From Ferruginibacter sp. (GTDB taxonomy: Bacteria > Bacteroidota > Bacteroidia > Chitinophagales > Chitinophagaceae), in NCBI GenBank assembly GCA_028288705.1, contig JAQBNH010000009.1, positions 56,005 through 120,004 of the forward strand: a DNA stretch of 64,000 nt. Reading direction: 5' to 3'. Below the pieces are notes generated by a model. That model ran no database searches and was not told where the DNA came from. It worked only from the letters and a program-made list of their open reading frames with translations. Of this stretch, positions 53,200 to 60,817 are shown piece by piece (position 1 is the stretch's first letter; each line of letters starts with the position of its first letter). Both the position numbers and the translations under genes were made by a program.

Positions 53200-54125
53200 G
53201 ATTGAATTTAATTTATTTCGGTGAGATAATTCAGCCTCCTCTTATAATATCATTTAAGCGAGGTCTCGGAAACCTGACGTTGCGTCCTGCCAGGAAATTT
53301 CATCCGGGCATCGGAAAGAAAGCGTAAAGAAATTTGACGCCAGGTTGGTGTTTTTCACCAACCACTTAACGGATTTAGCTTTTCACTTTCGAGTTTGAAA
53401 ATCCGGGCATCGGAAAGAAAGCGTTAAGAAAATTTACTGTAATGGCGCGCATATTCTTTATAGTTAGACAACTGTTTAGAGAAAGAAAACAAAAGATCAA
53501 ATGCAGAGATTTGCAATTAGCTGGTAGGTCGCACTGAAGTTGGGCATTACACTTATGAAAGGGCTTGTTTTCTTTCCGCCATGAACAGAAATTTTTAGCT
53601 TTCATTCCGCAGCCCTTGCTCCGACGTATTGTCGGAGTGATTCTTTTTGGCAAGAAAAAGAATAATAGAGAAATCAAGAATTAAATATTTTTTCTGCCTT
53701 TGCGTCCTGCCAAAACATACTATTTTTTTTCTTCTTTACTTTTTTTCTTGACAAAAAAAGTAACAAAAAAGTCAAGAAGCAACGATATACAGCCCGTTGC
53801 TTCAGTAGCTATGTACAAACATTAGTGCAAAGTATGCTCAGCATTTATAAACTGTTGGGTAATGTCGCCTGGGTTTGGTTCTTCCAGATCGCAACAATGA
53901 GTAAAATAGTAATTCGCAACAGCTTGAAAATTACTGTGCCTTTTAATTTTCACTTTTGACTTTTCATTAAGGAAAAGGAGGATAGAGACATTAAGCAATG
54001 ACTCTTTTTTAATCATTTTAAAAAATAAAAATCATGTGTTAAAAATGCCGTTGGTCGCGAGACCACAAGGAGGGGATTCTGCAACAACTTGCAGAGCGCG
54101 CTTAATTTTTACTTTCTACTTTCTT
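53200..54125. repeat. Repeat-rich intergenic region, no gene seen
   Basis: 926 bp without a convincing gene. It contains a direct repeat (CCGGGCATCGGAAAGAAAGC at 53304 and 53403, each continuing into GT(T)AAGAAAATTT-like sequence), two TTGCGTCCTGCCA starts at 53279 and 53700, a perfect hairpin GGTTGGTG-TTTTT-CACCAACC at 53343-53363, a palindromic pair TTCTTTTT...AAAAAGAA near 53641 and an inverted CTTGAC...GTCAAG at 53747-53778. Short open frames here have no coding character. It looks like dispersed repeat debris. Confidence 0.65.
53343..53363. terminator. Perfect hairpin, possible terminator or repeat element
   Basis: GGTTGGTG and CACCAACC form an 8-bp stem around a T5 loop. No T-run follows on either strand, so it may be a repeat rather than an intrinsic terminator. 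Confidence 0.4.
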
Positions 54126-54665
54126 TTACTTTTTACTTTCTTCCCCGCTCCCACATGGCGCAACGCGCCCGAAGCGATACTCATTGCGGAGCAGCCAGGT
54201 TTGCGTTCCCACAAACTGCACTTGCTTTTTCACGGAGTAACAGTTTTTACTGAGCAGGTAAGTATGCCGGAGAAGGGCCGGTTTGTTGTCATTACCGTCG
54301 ATGGCTAAAATTTCGGTAACAATCTCCAGGCTGTCTTTACCCAGACTCCGTTTTAATTTCACCGGCTCCTGATTAAAAAGCCTGCCATCCGCAGAAAGAA
54401 AAAACGTATCCGCGTCATTGGCTTTCGGTTCTTCCGGGTATTCGAGGTAGCCCGTGATTGTGGTTGTTTTATTGAAATCAGCAACGCGGAGTTTCGCAGG
54501 CATGCTGAACGGTTTGTTGCTCGAATAATCCAAGTAAGTGATCGTTCCCGCCCAGCAGCCGGCCAGGTTCTTCAGCTCATGCGATGAGAGTGTGGAGTCT
54601 GCAAAAGCAAAACTGTTGATCGTTAAGACGCAGGAAATCATGCTGAGGAATAGACGATAGCGCAT
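54126..54665 (-). CDS. Secreted protein of unknown function
   Basis: The 179-residue product from the ATG at 54665 has a signal peptide (MRYRLFLSMISCVLTINSFAFA) and a mature all-beta looking domain: LKNLAGCWAGTITYLDYSS, MPAKLRVADFNKTTTITGYL, FFLSADGRLFNQEPVKLKRS and LLRHTYLLSKNCYSVKKQVQ, giving alternating strands as in lipocalin-like or calycin folds. Two or three Cys may form a disulphide. I do not recognise the family. It borders the repeat-rich gap. Confidence 0.7.
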   Translation of the reverse strand: MRYRLFLSMISCVLTINSFAFADSTLSSHELKNLAGCWAGTITYLDYSSNKPFSMPAKLRVADFNKTTTITGYLEYPEEPKANDADTFFLSADGRLFNQEPVKLKRSLGKDSLEIVTEILAIDGNDNKPALLRHTYLLSKNCYSVKKQVQFVGTQTWLLRNEYRFGRVAPCGSGEESKK

Positions 54666-54786
54666 AAGCAAATTTTAAAAAATGAAGGTTGCTGAAAGTT
54701 AGCAACAACGTGCGTTGGATGCAAGAAGCGTTGAATCATCTTCCACATGGCAGGGATCATGATGAAACAGATTTATGATCGCAGCC

Positions 54787-55698
54787 CTACACAAAACTCA
54801 ATTTTGCTTCGTCCAGTTTGGCTTCGCCATCAAACCGGTAGGCAACCAGGTGACCAGCTTTTGCGACGCTGTAATCCAGGCAGCAAATATTATTTTGATA
54901 GAGCGACGGCTTGCCCTTCAACCAATAATGCCCGAAAAATACAGGCTTCGCATCTGTAGGATAATGATTGAGGTCCTTTAATAAACTTGTATTTATTCCT
55001 GTATCCGGGAGGTTGGCAATGGTTTCCACGCTGATGGCTTTGTAGGTCATGTTGCGCGGATCTTCCCACCATTTTATCCGGATATCCGTTCGTTCTGTTC
55101 CGTCTTTATCCGTAAAAAACAAACCAGCAGGCATGCGGAGTTCTTTTCCTTTTAAGGTTTGTTCGATCGCGTCGTTTAAGGCGGTCCCTTTTTTTACAGA
55201 TTCATAGATCAGGCTATCTGTTAGACGGTCGTTGACCAAAACCGTTCTTAAAAAATCGATGTTGTTATCATCCCAGCAGGCATGCACGGCCCGGACGGAA
55301 CCTTTTTCATAAAAAAGCGGAAGGGTCTTAAACCATTCCAGGTAATCCTCGTATTCGTCCTGCCTGTTTTGAAATTGTTTCAGCGTTTCGTAATGCTGTA
55401 TAATATTCGAGATATGGTGTTTGCGAAGATGGCCGCCTTCTGTTTCCTGGAAATGAAAACAGAGCGCATTGTATTCGTGGTTGCCCATTAAGGCAATAGC
55501 AGTTCCATGTTCCACCATCTGCCGCACGATCTTCAACGTCTCGCGGATCTTTGGGCCGCGGTCGATATAATCACCAACGAATAAAGCTTTGCGGGAAGCA
55601 TGCTGGTAAAAACCGTTTGAATTGGCGTAACCCAATTGCTGTAACAACGCTTCCAGTTTATCTGCATGCCCGTGAATGTCGCCGATTAAATCAAACAT
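54787..55698 (-). CDS. Calcineurin-like metallophosphoesterase (ApaH/PrpE-like)
   Basis: Two-metal phosphoesterases that hydrolyse phosphodiesters or phosphoproteins in the cytoplasm. The 303-residue protein has the ordered motifs MFDLIGDIHGHADKLEALL (DxH), FVGDYIDRGPKIRET (GDxxDRG), LMGNHEYNALC (GNHE), and later His ligands in VHACWDDNN and FFGHYWLKG. The wording is closest to bacterial serine/threonine or diadenosine-tetraphosphatase-like proteins, but the substrate is not certain. No signal peptide. Confidence 0.9.
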   Translation of the reverse strand: MFDLIGDIHGHADKLEALLQQLGYANSNGFYQHASRKALFVGDYIDRGPKIRETLKIVRQMVEHGTAIALMGNHEYNALCFHFQETEGGHLRKHHISNIIQHYETLKQFQNRQDEYEDYLEWFKTLPLFYEKGSVRAVHACWDDNNIDFLRTVLVNDRLTDSLIYESVKKGTALNDAIEQTLKGKELRMPAGLFFTDKDGTERTDIRIKWWEDPRNMTYKAISVETIANLPDTGINTSLLKDLNHYPTDAKPVFFGHYWLKGKPSLYQNNICCLDYSVAKAGHLVAYRFDGEAKLDEAKLSFV

Positions 55699-55764
55699 CG
55701 TTTTTGTTTAAAAATACGATAAGCAGGCGTAGCATATACAGATCTCCATAGTTAACATCGGTCA

Positions 55765-56151
55765 TCACATAAAAAACACGTTAAACTTATGCCCGTCCGG
55801 ATCTTTAAAAACAAAACCGTAATACCCTTGCCCAAATGCTTCCGGCGGAGATACAATGCTCCCGCCTGCTTTCCCCACTTCCTGTTCCCAGGCATCTACT
55901 TCCTCTTTTGTTTCCGCCGATAATGTGAACACGATCTCGTTACCCCTGCTAAGGTCGGACAGCTCCCCTTTTACATTTTGTTGTAAGACTTTTTTCAGAA
56001 AAAAGTGGATAATAAATTGATCATCGCCAAAGAAAAAGCTCGTCAGGTCTTTCGAGCGCCCGTTCGATTTAAAGCCAAGATCGCTGTAGAATTTCGTCGT
56101 CCTTTCCAGGTCATCAACGGCCAGGTTGGCCCAGATTTTTTTTGAATTCAT
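55765..56151 (-). CDS. VOC-family protein
   Basis: A single-repeat glyoxalase/bleomycin-resistance type protein of 128 residues: KKIWANLAVDDLERTTKFYSDLGF at the start and GYYGFVFKDPDGHKFNVFFM at the end, with the usual internal FFFGDDQFIIHFFLKK. Residues that would bind metal are only partly present. The ATG at 56151 was chosen since the family similarity begins there; the upstream extension is out of keeping. Substrate unknown. Confidence 0.88.
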   Translation of the reverse strand: MNSKKIWANLAVDDLERTTKFYSDLGFKSNGRSKDLTSFFFGDDQFIIHFFLKKVLQQNVKGELSDLSRGNEIVFTLSAETKEEVDAWEQEVGKAGGSIVSPPEAFGQGYYGFVFKDPDGHKFNVFFM

Positions 56152-56286
56152 GATCGTTGTTTTAGTATGGCCATCCTTAAATTTCCTGTAGCCTGTTCGC
56201 TCACTAAAATAACACAATAAAATCAATCCCTCCAGGAGCACCCGGAAGGCGCCCACAATACTTGCCGGAACCTTTTACCGACAGTC

Positions 56287-56727
56287 CTATTCGCCAATTG
56301 GAAGCCGGGTCGAAACGGCCATCCTGTTCCACGCGTTCATTAAAACTATTGACATGATTATCCCGCCGATTGTTTGAGCATCAAAAAACTTTTCTGCCTG
56401 CCTGTAGGTTTCGTCGGAAACGCCGTGCTGATGAATTAATGTGACTTCTTCTGTTAAGGCAAGTATCGCTTTTTCTTCTGCCGTAAAAATGTCTATTTCC
56501 TTCCAGGCACTTAATAAAAACAGGCGTTGTGCGGTTTCGCCCATTTTTAAAGCCTCTTTGGTATGCATATTAATGCAGAAAGCACAGGAATTAATTTGCG
56601 AGGCCCTGACCATGACCAGGTGTTTTTGAATGGGCGTAAGCGCAGATTTGCTGACTACAACAGATAAGCCGTACATGGCTTTCCATGCATCCGGTAAGGT
56701 TTGTTCGATGTTTACTCTTTGTTCCAT
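56287..56727 (-). CDS. Carboxymuconolactone decarboxylase-family (AhpD-like) protein
   Basis: AhpD-like proteins are small helical disulphide reductases that help to remove peroxides. The 146-residue product has the thiol pair and proton relay Cys48-x-x-Cys51-x-x-x-His55 in INSCAFCINMHTKEALKMGE, and the helix LFLLSAWKEIDIFTAEEKAIL typical of the family. Start at the ATG at 56727. It is followed upstream by a Crp/Fnr-type regulator gene on the same strand, a pairing often seen in this phylum, so regulation by it is plausible. A -7 box lies 21 bp before the start. Confidence 0.9.
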   Translation of the reverse strand: MEQRVNIEQTLPDAWKAMYGLSVVVSKSALTPIQKHLVMVRASQINSCAFCINMHTKEALKMGETAQRLFLLSAWKEIDIFTAEEKAILALTEEVTLIHQHGVSDETYRQAEKFFDAQTIGGIIMSIVLMNAWNRMAVSTRLPIGE

Positions 56728-56747
56728 TTGTTTATATTTTAAGGACA

Positions 56748-56755
56748 CAAAGCTA
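56748..56755 (-). promoter_or_regulatory. Putative -7 promoter box for the AhpD-like gene
   Basis: The minus strand reads TAGCTTTG, matching TAnnTTTG, 21 bp before the ATG at 56727 and after the stop of the Crp/Fnr gene, so the AhpD-like gene may have its own promoter. Confidence 0.5.
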
Positions 56756-56787
56756 ACAGCAGCCCAATCGGCACCTCTTAAACTGGT

Positions 56788-57363
56788 TTAAGAAATTCTT
56801 TTATTTCTTATTTCGCTCAGGTATTCGGGTGTAAACCCTAAAAAGGAAGCTAACAAGTATTGTGGTATGCGTTGGACAAATTCGGGATAGCGTTTGTTAA
56901 ACTGGTGATAGAGTTCTTCCCTTGAAACGCTGTAAAGGCTTTTGATTCTGAATTGCGAAGCCGCATGTGCCCTTTGATGAACCAGCCGGAAGTATCGTTC
57001 CATTTTTGGGAATTCCTGCAGCATTTTTTCATGAGATGAAAAATCAATGGCCAATACCTCAGATCTTTCCACCGCCTGAATATAGAAGTCGGAGGGTTTT
57101 TGGGAGGAGAAAGAAGTGTAGTCGGCCAGCCACCAGTTTTCCAAAGCAAACTGGATGGTTTGTTCAACGCCTTTTTCGTTGATAAAAAATAGCCTTAAAC
57201 AGCCGGTGCTCACAAAGTAATTCGACTTGCAAGTATTAGCCTCTACAAGTAAATTTTGCTTTTTAGCAGCATCGGTAACGGTGAAATAGGTGAGAATTTT
57301 GACAAAGTCCTGGTCGCCGATGTCAACAAACTTCTGAATATGGTTCTTTAAATTCTGAGACAT
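56788..57363 (-). CDS. Crp/Fnr-family transcriptional regulator
   Basis: The 191-residue protein has a cyclic-nucleotide-binding-like beta-barrel (about 20-115; NYFVSTGCLRLFFINEKGVEQTIQF) and a C-terminal helix-turn-helix (about 150-191; PQYLLASFLGFTPEYLSEIRNK). The residues that bind cAMP and the Fnr iron-sulphur Cys are not seen, so the signal is unknown. This form is common in Bacteroidota next to small oxidoreductases or AhpD-like genes, which it presumably controls. Confidence 0.9.
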   Translation of the reverse strand: MSQNLKNHIQKFVDIGDQDFVKILTYFTVTDAAKKQNLLVEANTCKSNYFVSTGCLRLFFINEKGVEQTIQFALENWWLADYTSFSSQKPSDFYIQAVERSEVLAIDFSSHEKMLQEFPKMERYFRLVHQRAHAASQFRIKSLYSVSREELYHQFNKRYPEFVQRIPQYLLASFLGFTPEYLSEIRNKRIS

Positions 57364-57460
57364 AGATAATCTTGTTGTTCCCTGGTGGACTGCAATATAA
57401 GATACTGCCTGCTGGCGATCCCTTGCGTTAGAATGCAGGTTTATTTTTCAGAGCTATGCT

Positions 57461-58045
57461 TTAATCAATACCGAGGTCGGACCCAAAAGATTTACCCGGA
57501 GCCATTTCATAATAATCGACGCCGATTTTTTCTACCGTAATTCCGGAAACCGCGGTATAGATCTCGTAGGTCGTTTTTATATTTTTTTTGTCAATGAGGA
57601 AGTCATAGTTGTTGGCACAGATGGCATCAACAAACCGGCTCATAGTAATGTCATCCTTTTCAGCAGGCGGCAGGTTTACGAGTTTCTTTACTTTATCTAT
57701 AATTCTTGTGTTGCCGTTATTGGTTGGCGGAATCTCCGGGATTAAAAGATGAAGAGAGTTTTCCAGGTCGCCCCAAACCCTTTTCTCATTTGAAGGAACA
57801 TACGCTGAAACCAAATCACTCAGCTGTATAACTTCACGGGTCCATCCCAATGCTTGAAAACTTTGGACTACCTGTTGAAATACCCGGTCCCTCAATTCCA
57901 AACTATCATCCTTGATGTGGAGATGGGAGGCTACAGAATCAACCATTAATTGAACCGTATAAATCTTTTCCGCTTCTGCGTCAGGAATACTGATGCCGAA
58001 GTAGTTTTCTATTTCCATCAATAATTCTATACTATCTAAACCCAT
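57461..58045 (-). CDS. Acyl-carrier-protein-like protein with unusual arrangement
   Basis: The 194-residue product starts directly at an ACP prosthetic-group motif: MGLDSIELLMEIENYFGISIP, with Ser5 as the likely phosphopantetheine site, followed by DAEAEKIYTVQLMVDSVASHL as in ACP helices II-IV. The rest (about 45-170) is a helical domain I do not recognise. The last 25 residues, with VEKIGVDYYEMAPGKSF and the end SDLGID, resemble ACP helix I and the loop up to the LGxDS motif, so the protein looks like a permuted or duplicated-and-cut ACP. A stop occurs three codons before the ATG, so no N-terminal extension exists. Any link to polyketide or lipid synthesis is unknown; no such genes are near. 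Confidence 0.75.
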   Translation of the reverse strand: MGLDSIELLMEIENYFGISIPDAEAEKIYTVQLMVDSVASHLHIKDDSLELRDRVFQQVVQSFQALGWTREVIQLSDLVSAYVPSNEKRVWGDLENSLHLLIPEIPPTNNGNTRIIDKVKKLVNLPPAEKDDITMSRFVDAICANNYDFLIDKKNIKTTYEIYTAVSGITVEKIGVDYYEMAPGKSFGSDLGID

Positions 58046-58170
58046 ACTGTTCTAAAAATATCGCGATTGTTTGTGATTGCATTGGTCTGTAATACTCCCG
58101 CGACGCATCAAGATTAGTGTATCGTTTTGCTCCCGAAAACATGATTTTTGGATGCTGATGTGATGCTGCG

Positions 58171-58929
58171 TTACTTCCGGAAACGATAGCTGTATTTTTC
58201 AACCATCCTGATATGACTAAACTCCTCCGGCATTTTAATAATTTTCTCTTTCAATAGACCGGCGGAGTTATAGCTGTAAACATAATTGGCTTTTCCTTCC
58301 CGAATGACGTCTGTTATGTATCCTGCTGCGTCGTAGATGTAAGTCGTGTTTCCGCTGTGCTGCGCTGTCGCTGACGGATTATAAAAGTCAGCCGCTTTTT
58401 CCTCAATTTCCAGCAGTTGCCCGGTAGCATTGTAACGGTAGGTGGAAAGCTGCCTGAGCACGCTGACTGTATCCTGCGTGTAAAAAATGCTGGACTGAAT
58501 CTTTCTGCCACGCCCGTCGTACCCATAGGTCGTCAGCATCGGGAGTTCACTGGTCGTTTCCCGAACGAGTTGTGCCCCCACATAGGTCTTGTCAAAATAG
58601 GTGGAATAGGTTGTACCCATTTCGTCGGAAACGGTTTTCCGTTCAATGGGATCGCCATGGCTATTTAAAGTAAACTGGTATTCATGTAACCGTTTACCGC
58701 TGCTGTCAAAAACTGTTTGCCTGAGCAGCCGACCACTATCGTCGAACTGGAGAACATACTTTGCTGATTTACTTTCGTTGATCTCGTTGTCAACAGTAAT
58801 TTCGCTGATCTTATGGCTGCGGATAACAAATTTATCGTAGGTGCCGGCAAAGAATGCATCGGCATCGTTCACCTGTGCAAACAGGGTGATGGATAAAAAC
58901 AACAGGCTTATCGTTGCGATGTATTTCAT
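58171..58929 (-). CDS. Secreted YD-repeat-like protein
   Basis: The 252-residue product from the ATG at 58929 has a signal peptide (MKYIATISLLFLSITLFAQ) and then about six strand repeats of YD type, each with a motif such as QFDDSGRLLRQTVFDSSGK, TYGYDGRGRKIQSSIFYT, YRYNATGQLLEIEEKA and YIYDAAGYITDVIREGK. YD repeats form beta-shells in RHS/teneurin proteins; here the array is small and has no toxin tip, so it may be a short structural protein or relic. A -7 box lies 56 bp upstream. Confidence 0.8.
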   Translation of the reverse strand: MKYIATISLLFLSITLFAQVNDADAFFAGTYDKFVIRSHKISEITVDNEINESKSAKYVLQFDDSGRLLRQTVFDSSGKRLHEYQFTLNSHGDPIERKTVSDEMGTTYSTYFDKTYVGAQLVRETTSELPMLTTYGYDGRGRKIQSSIFYTQDTVSVLRQLSTYRYNATGQLLEIEEKAADFYNPSATAQHSGNTTYIYDAAGYITDVIREGKANYVYSYNSAGLLKEKIIKMPEEFSHIRMVEKYSYRFRK

Positions 58930-58984
58930 GAAGGGTGCGGTCAAAGTTTCTGCCATACAAGTTAATGTGTTGCGGCAATGCGGC

Positions 58985-58992
58985 CAAATTTA
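58985..58992 (-). promoter_or_regulatory. Putative -7 promoter box for the YD-repeat protein
   Basis: The minus strand reads TAAATTTG, matching TAnnTTTG, 56 bp before the ATG at 58929. Confidence 0.45.
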
Positions 58993-59025
58993 GCAGCAAG
59001 CAGCGATGCGATAGCGGTGAAGTGA

Positions 59026-59541
59026 TTAATCGGCAAATTTTAAAGTTTTTAACGCAAGTAAAAATGCCTTTTCATTTTTGGGCTTCAGGTTATTGCCGGA
59101 CATTTCAAATTGCATGTTTCGTCCATTGAAAGTTTTGACTGAATCGATAAACAAACCCGTCACCCCCACCCCCGGCACAATTGGAAAAACAATCTTAGCT
59201 GATTTCCTGTCAATTGTTTCATGCCCCGCCTCACTATTCCGGTTTTTACCCAACTCGCTAAGTGGCGGATAAATAATGTAAAGCGTTGTTGTATCTGCCG
59301 GGTTTTTAACGTAATCTTCCAGGTCACCTACATCGAAGCCGTAAGAGAAGTGAACAAAATCAGCGGAGTCCATTTCTATTCCGCCAAACCTCTTGTCTCC
59401 ACTGTCGCAAACGACCTTGGTCCAGGCAGCAGGCGTTTCGATTGTAAACTGTTTGAAGTTTAATAAATGCGTTTGGGTCACCCTTGATTTACAGGATAAG
59501 ATGATCAGCATCACCAGTAAAACGAAAAGAGATTTTGTCAT
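59026..59541 (-). CDS. Lipoprotein of unknown function
   Basis: The 171-residue product begins MTKSLFVLLVMLIILSCKS, a lipoprotein signal with lipobox LILSC-type Cys. The mature part has mixed strands and helices (FGGIEMDSADFVHFSYGFDV, TTLYIIYPPLSELGK, SAKIVFPIVPGVGVTGLFIDS and FLLALKTLKFAD) that I do not recognise. The first 42 bp of the gene and the sequence upstream are copied at 60567-60817, where a short truncated version of its N-terminus remains. The ATG at 59541 was chosen because the signal starts there. Confidence 0.72.
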   Translation of the reverse strand: MTKSLFVLLVMLIILSCKSRVTQTHLLNFKQFTIETPAAWTKVVCDSGDKRFGGIEMDSADFVHFSYGFDVGDLEDYVKNPADTTTLYIIYPPLSELGKNRNSEAGHETIDRKSAKIVFPIVPGVGVTGLFIDSVKTFNGRNMQFEMSGNNLKPKNEKAFLLALKTLKFAD

Positions 59542-59749
59542 AACAGAAAAAAAGCTGCCCACCCGCATAAAGGTCCGTGGCACTGTAAAAAAATAATAAT
59601 ATCCAAAAATGAACTCAGACAGAAAGCTCGTGTTGCACCGTTAACAACTTCACCCATTCTTCCACTTGTTCCACCACGAATTTTTCGCTTTTGCCCATGT
59701 TGGTTTTCACAGCGAGTCCGTTGTTTACCAGGCCCAATGTTTTGTATCG
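59500..59749. repeat. Left copy of a 250-bp direct duplication
   Basis: Bases 59500-59749 match 60567-60817 over the full length with about ten differences. The copy includes the first 42 bp of the lipoprotein gene, the spacer, and the 3' end of the PH-like gene. On this side the lipoprotein gene is whole and the PH-like end is a fragment. Confidence 0.95.
59615..59749 (-). pseudogene. Truncated 3' fragment of the PH-like membrane protein gene
   Basis: The sequence encodes TLGLVNNGLAVKTNMGKSEK then FVVEQVEEWVKLLTVQHELSV, identical to the last 41 residues of the gene at 60683-61216. The 5' part is replaced by the RAYT-linked insert at 59750, so it is a cut copy. Confidence 0.9.
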
Positions 59750-59756
59750 CCACGCC

Positions 59757-59849
59757 TTGGTGCGTGTCACACGCACCGAAATTAACCAACCCTTATTCGC
59801 CATCGAATATAAAAAATAGAATTGTTAGAAATCCAAAATCATCTGTCCC
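59757..59849. repeat. REP-like unit A (hairpin plus RAYT 3'-end-like segment)
   Basis: It starts with a perfect hairpin GGTGCGTGTCACACGCACC (59759-59777), then an AACCAACCCTTATTCGCCATCG-type segment and a run matching the RAYT gene's last codons (stop to GTDDFGFL-like). It is about 80% like unit B at 59861-59951 and looks like the remains of a second RAYT 3' end. Confidence 0.85.
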
Positions 59850-59860
59850 ATTCCCTCCCC

Positions 59861-59951
59861 TTGGTGTCGCAAAAGCACCAAAACTAACCCACCCTTATTC
59901 TCCATCGAATATAAAAAACAGATTTGTAAGAAATCCGAATTCATCTGTCCC
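59861..59951. repeat. REP-like unit B (hairpin plus the actual RAYT 3' end)
   Basis: It starts with the weaker hairpin GGTGTCGCAAAAGCACC (59863-59879) and runs through the stop and last codons of the RAYT gene. The unit repeats the layout of unit A at a spacing of 104 bp. Confidence 0.85.
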
Positions 59952-60446
59952 GTTGTCATAAAATCTCGCTGAAGAGTAAGGATACTGAAGATCATCTATG
60001 GCTAATTTCCAACGTCCGCTAACAGGGTTGGCATGTAAGTAATCGATTTTTTGTCTCGCTACTTCCCTGCTATAAATTTCAATAGCCAGTGAATCCCTTT
60101 TCCAAATTTCATGGAGTTTATTTGATGCCTCGACTTTATACTTTGCGGCATCCCCTGACAATTTAAGGCCTCTCAACAGTTTGTGAGCAGTATATTTTAA
60201 GAAGCTCCCAAACGGAGATTCCTTTCCATTCATTTTATTTTGACGCCAGATCAAATGGACGTGATTGGGCATTACCACAAATGCAAATATTGTAATTAGC
60301 CCTGCATCTGAAAGATCTTTTAAATAATCTATGATGACTTGCTTATTGGATTGCCCGGACAGTAAATGGCGCCATTGATGAATCGTAGCGGTCCAGAAAT
60401 AAATTTTACCGATAGACGCATGCGATTTCCTTAAGTATGTACTCAC
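59895..60446 (-). CDS. REP-associated tyrosine transposase (RAYT, Y1/IS200-like)
   Basis: RAYT proteins are single-domain HUH transposases related to IS200/IS605 TnpA that act on REP palindromes. The 183-residue protein has the HUH motif as His62-Val-His64 in MPNHVHLIWRQ and the catalytic Tyr136 in KIDYLHANPVSGRW, followed by the DLQYPYSSARFYDNG typical of RAYT C-termini. Its start and stop are intact. REP-like hairpins lie on both sides (59759-59777, 59863-59879 and 60540-60560), and the cassette sits exactly between the two copies of a 250-bp duplication. Confidence 0.93.
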   Translation of the reverse strand: MSTYLRKSHASIGKIYFWTATIHQWRHLLSGQSNKQVIIDYLKDLSDAGLITIFAFVVMPNHVHLIWRQNKMNGKESPFGSFLKYTAHKLLRGLKLSGDAAKYKVEASNKLHEIWKRDSLAIEIYSREVARQKIDYLHANPVSGRWKLAIDDLQYPYSSARFYDNGTDEFGFLTNLFFIFDGE

Positions 60447-60539
60447 AGCGCAATTTTAGTTACAAAGCACTTATTTTAAGAAAGGTAAGGCACAGGTATA
60501 CAAGTGATTTTTCTCGTGACAACCTGGTAATGGCAAGTT

Positions 60540-60560
60540 TCGGTGTCTGACACGCACCGA
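60540..60560. repeat. REP-like hairpin right of the RAYT gene
   Basis: TCGGTG and CACCGA form a stem around GTCTGACACG, with the inner GTGTC...GACAC as an alternative pairing. The sequence CTGACACGCACCG is close to the left-hand CACACGCACCG of unit A, so it is probably the right end of the RAYT/REP cassette. Confidence 0.75.
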
Positions 60561-60566
60561 GGCGGC

Positions 60567-60817
60567 GATGATCAACATCACTAGTAAAACGAAAAGAGAT
60601 TTTGTCATAACAGAAAAAAAGCTGTCCACCCGCATAAAGTTTCCCTGGCACTGTAAAAAAATAATAATATCCAAAAATGAACTCAGACAGAAAGCTCGTG
60701 TTGCACCGTTAACAACTTCACCCATTCTTCCACTTGTTCCACCACGAATTTTTCGCTTTTGCCCATATTGGTTTTCACAGCGAGTCCGTTGTTTACCAGG
60801 CCCAATGTTTTGTATCG
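60567..60817. repeat. Right copy of the 250-bp direct duplication
   Basis: It matches 59500-59749. On this side the PH-like gene is whole and the lipoprotein start is a fragment: 60567-60608 keeps its first 14 codons (MTKSLFVLLVMLII) and then runs out at the cassette border. Confidence 0.95.

Noticed and set aside
53375..53677. Open frame of 100 codons on the minus strand
   Set aside because: It runs through the repeat-rich gap, has no coding bias and no recognisable domain.
54045..54125. Extension of the secreted-protein gene or a small RNA before it
   Set aside because: The stretch has AT-rich runs of CTTTTTACTTT type only, and no structure beyond chance.
59615..59803. Small gene for a 62-residue protein
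   Set aside because: It is the cut 3' end of the PH-like gene joined to REP sequence; recorded as a pseudogene.
60471..60725. Small membrane protein gene starting MGEVVNGATR
   Set aside because: The frame joins the antisense side of the duplicated region to the lipoprotein N-terminal fragment; it is an artefact of the duplication.
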